Positions 5,368-5,804 of a stretch of 5,804 nucleotides of DNA are shown here, piece after piece. The DNA lies in NCBI GenBank assembly GCA_900544435.1, contig UQVG01000139.1, forward strand, positions 1 through 5,804, in the 5' to 3' direction. Both the position numbers and the translations under genes were made by a program. This DNA comes from an uncultured Erysipelotrichaceae bacterium. Its GTDB lineage: Bacteria > Bacillota_I > Bacilli_A > Erysipelotrichales > Coprobacillaceae. The notes under the pieces are model-generated. The model was not told where the DNA came from. It saw nothing but the letters and a program-made list of their open reading frames with translations, and did no database searches. Position 1 is the first letter of the stretch, and each line of letters starts with the position of its first letter.

Positions 5368-5804
5368 CTATTTTTTATCAATTTTACATATTGGATGTCT
5401 AATCACTGTTTTCCATTTTTCCGGTGCTACTTTACGAGCATCTGATAAATAAATTTCATGATGTAGTCTTGATTTACTAAAATCATTTCGATAGCCTTTT
5501 TCTTGAAGATATTGATTCATTATTTCTACGGTTGTCACTTCTTTATCAAAAGGACCATGATGCATCATTTGTACGCATAGCCCTTCTTCAAAAGTAAAAA
5601 ACTCTGCTTTTGAACAATCGATTTTCTTTTTTATCAAAGCCCTCTCTACCGCCCAAGCAAAATCTTTCTTTGAAACAAACTCAGGCAATCTAATAACTGA
5701 AATCCAATTAAATGTTTCTTTATGAAAAAGATCTATATCTTCTACATCCTCTTGCCACCAGAATCCTTCAAGCGGTGGAACAACATATTCATAAAAACCC
5801 TCTA
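5368..5804 (-). CDS. GyrI-like small-molecule-binding-domain protein (5' end off window)
   Basis: The last 144 codons of a gene are visible, ending in tandem stops (TAG then TGA, 5370-5365). The frame is open to the right edge, so the true start lies outside. A TTG at 5688 would be an internal codon, because the upstream 38 codons (YEYVVPPLEGFWW, FNWISVIRLPEF) are clearly part of the same conserved protein. FTFEEGLCVQMMHHGPFD, then a helix and a GYRNDF turn, then RLHHEIYLSDARKVAPEKWK and TVIRHPI, is the C-terminal signature of stand-alone GyrI-like (PF06445-type) proteins of about 200-210 aa. These share the ligand-binding fold of SOUL, Rob and BmrR C-terminal domains but lack a DNA-binding domain. 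Their physiological role is not settled. Related proteins bind hydrophobic molecules or hydrolyse cyclopropanoid cytotoxins. It ends 25 bp before the rpsD -35, with no terminator that I can see. Confidence 0.85.
   Translation of the reverse strand, partial: EGFYEYVVPPLEGFWWQEDVEDIDLFHKETFNWISVIRLPEFVSKKDFAWAVERALIKKKIDCSKAEFFTFEEGLCVQMMHHGPFDKEVTTVEIMNQYLQEKGYRNDFSKSRLHHEIYLSDARKVAPEKWKTVIRHPICKIDKK

Noticed and set aside
5686..5688. TTG as the start of a 106-aa GyrI-like protein
   Set aside because: The frame continues upstream to the window edge with family-typical sequence, so this TTG is an internal leucine codon and the gene is simply truncated by the window.
1..5804. Insertion sequence, prophage, tRNA/rRNA or defence genes
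   Set aside because: I saw no transposase or integrase motif, long terminal inverted repeat, tRNA-like cloverleaf or plus-strand coding region. All space is taken by the listed minus-strand genes and short regulatory gaps.

Overview
The window is an AT-rich stretch of chromosome in which every gene I can support is read on the minus strand, so transcription runs from high to low coordinates. Strong Shine-Dalgarno sequences, perfect or extended -10 promoters, a zinc-free ribosomal protein S4 transcribed alone, a paired pyrF-pyrE and Tag/Tar-type wall teichoic acid genes all point to a low-GC Gram-positive (Firmicutes/Bacillota). A gut Erysipelotrichia/Coprobacillaceae-type genome would fit, but that finer placement is a guess.

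Layout in the direction of transcription. (1) 5804-5368: the C-terminal 144 codons of a GyrI-like small-molecule-binding-domain protein, cut by the right edge. (2) 5343-4511: rpsD (ribosomal protein S4), with a consensus promoter, a structured leader of about 160 nt that probably carries autoregulation, and its own intrinsic terminator. (3) 4492-4142: a 116-aa DUF3783-like protein of unknown function, squeezed between the rpsD terminator and the next promoter. (4) 4135-2688: a two-gene pyrimidine operon, pyrF (OMP decarboxylase) and pyrE (orotate phosphoribosyltransferase), with an extended -10 promoter, a leader of only about 20 nt and a terminator right after pyrE. (5) 2686-1: a wall teichoic acid operon, tagG-tagH (polymer export ABC transporter), tagD (CDP-glycerol synthesis) and the start of a GT2-fold transferase gene cut by the left edge. 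Its promoter abuts the pyrE terminator.

How the genes work together: PyrE and PyrF make UMP, and UMP-derived CTP is a substrate of TagD. This is a metabolic link rather than proof of co-regulation. TagD makes CDP-glycerol, the edge transferase may use it or decorate the polymer, and TagG/TagH flip the finished undecaprenyl-linked polymer across the membrane. Genes within the pyr and tag operons are 2 to 14 nt apart, and Shine-Dalgarno sequences overlap upstream stop codons, which suggests translational coupling.

Most of the window is ordinary housekeeping sequence. I found no mobile element, CRISPR array, tRNA, rRNA or convincing novel multi-gene system. The parts most worth a second look are the rpsD leader, with competing hairpins, and the DUF3783-like gene with its odd transcriptional position.
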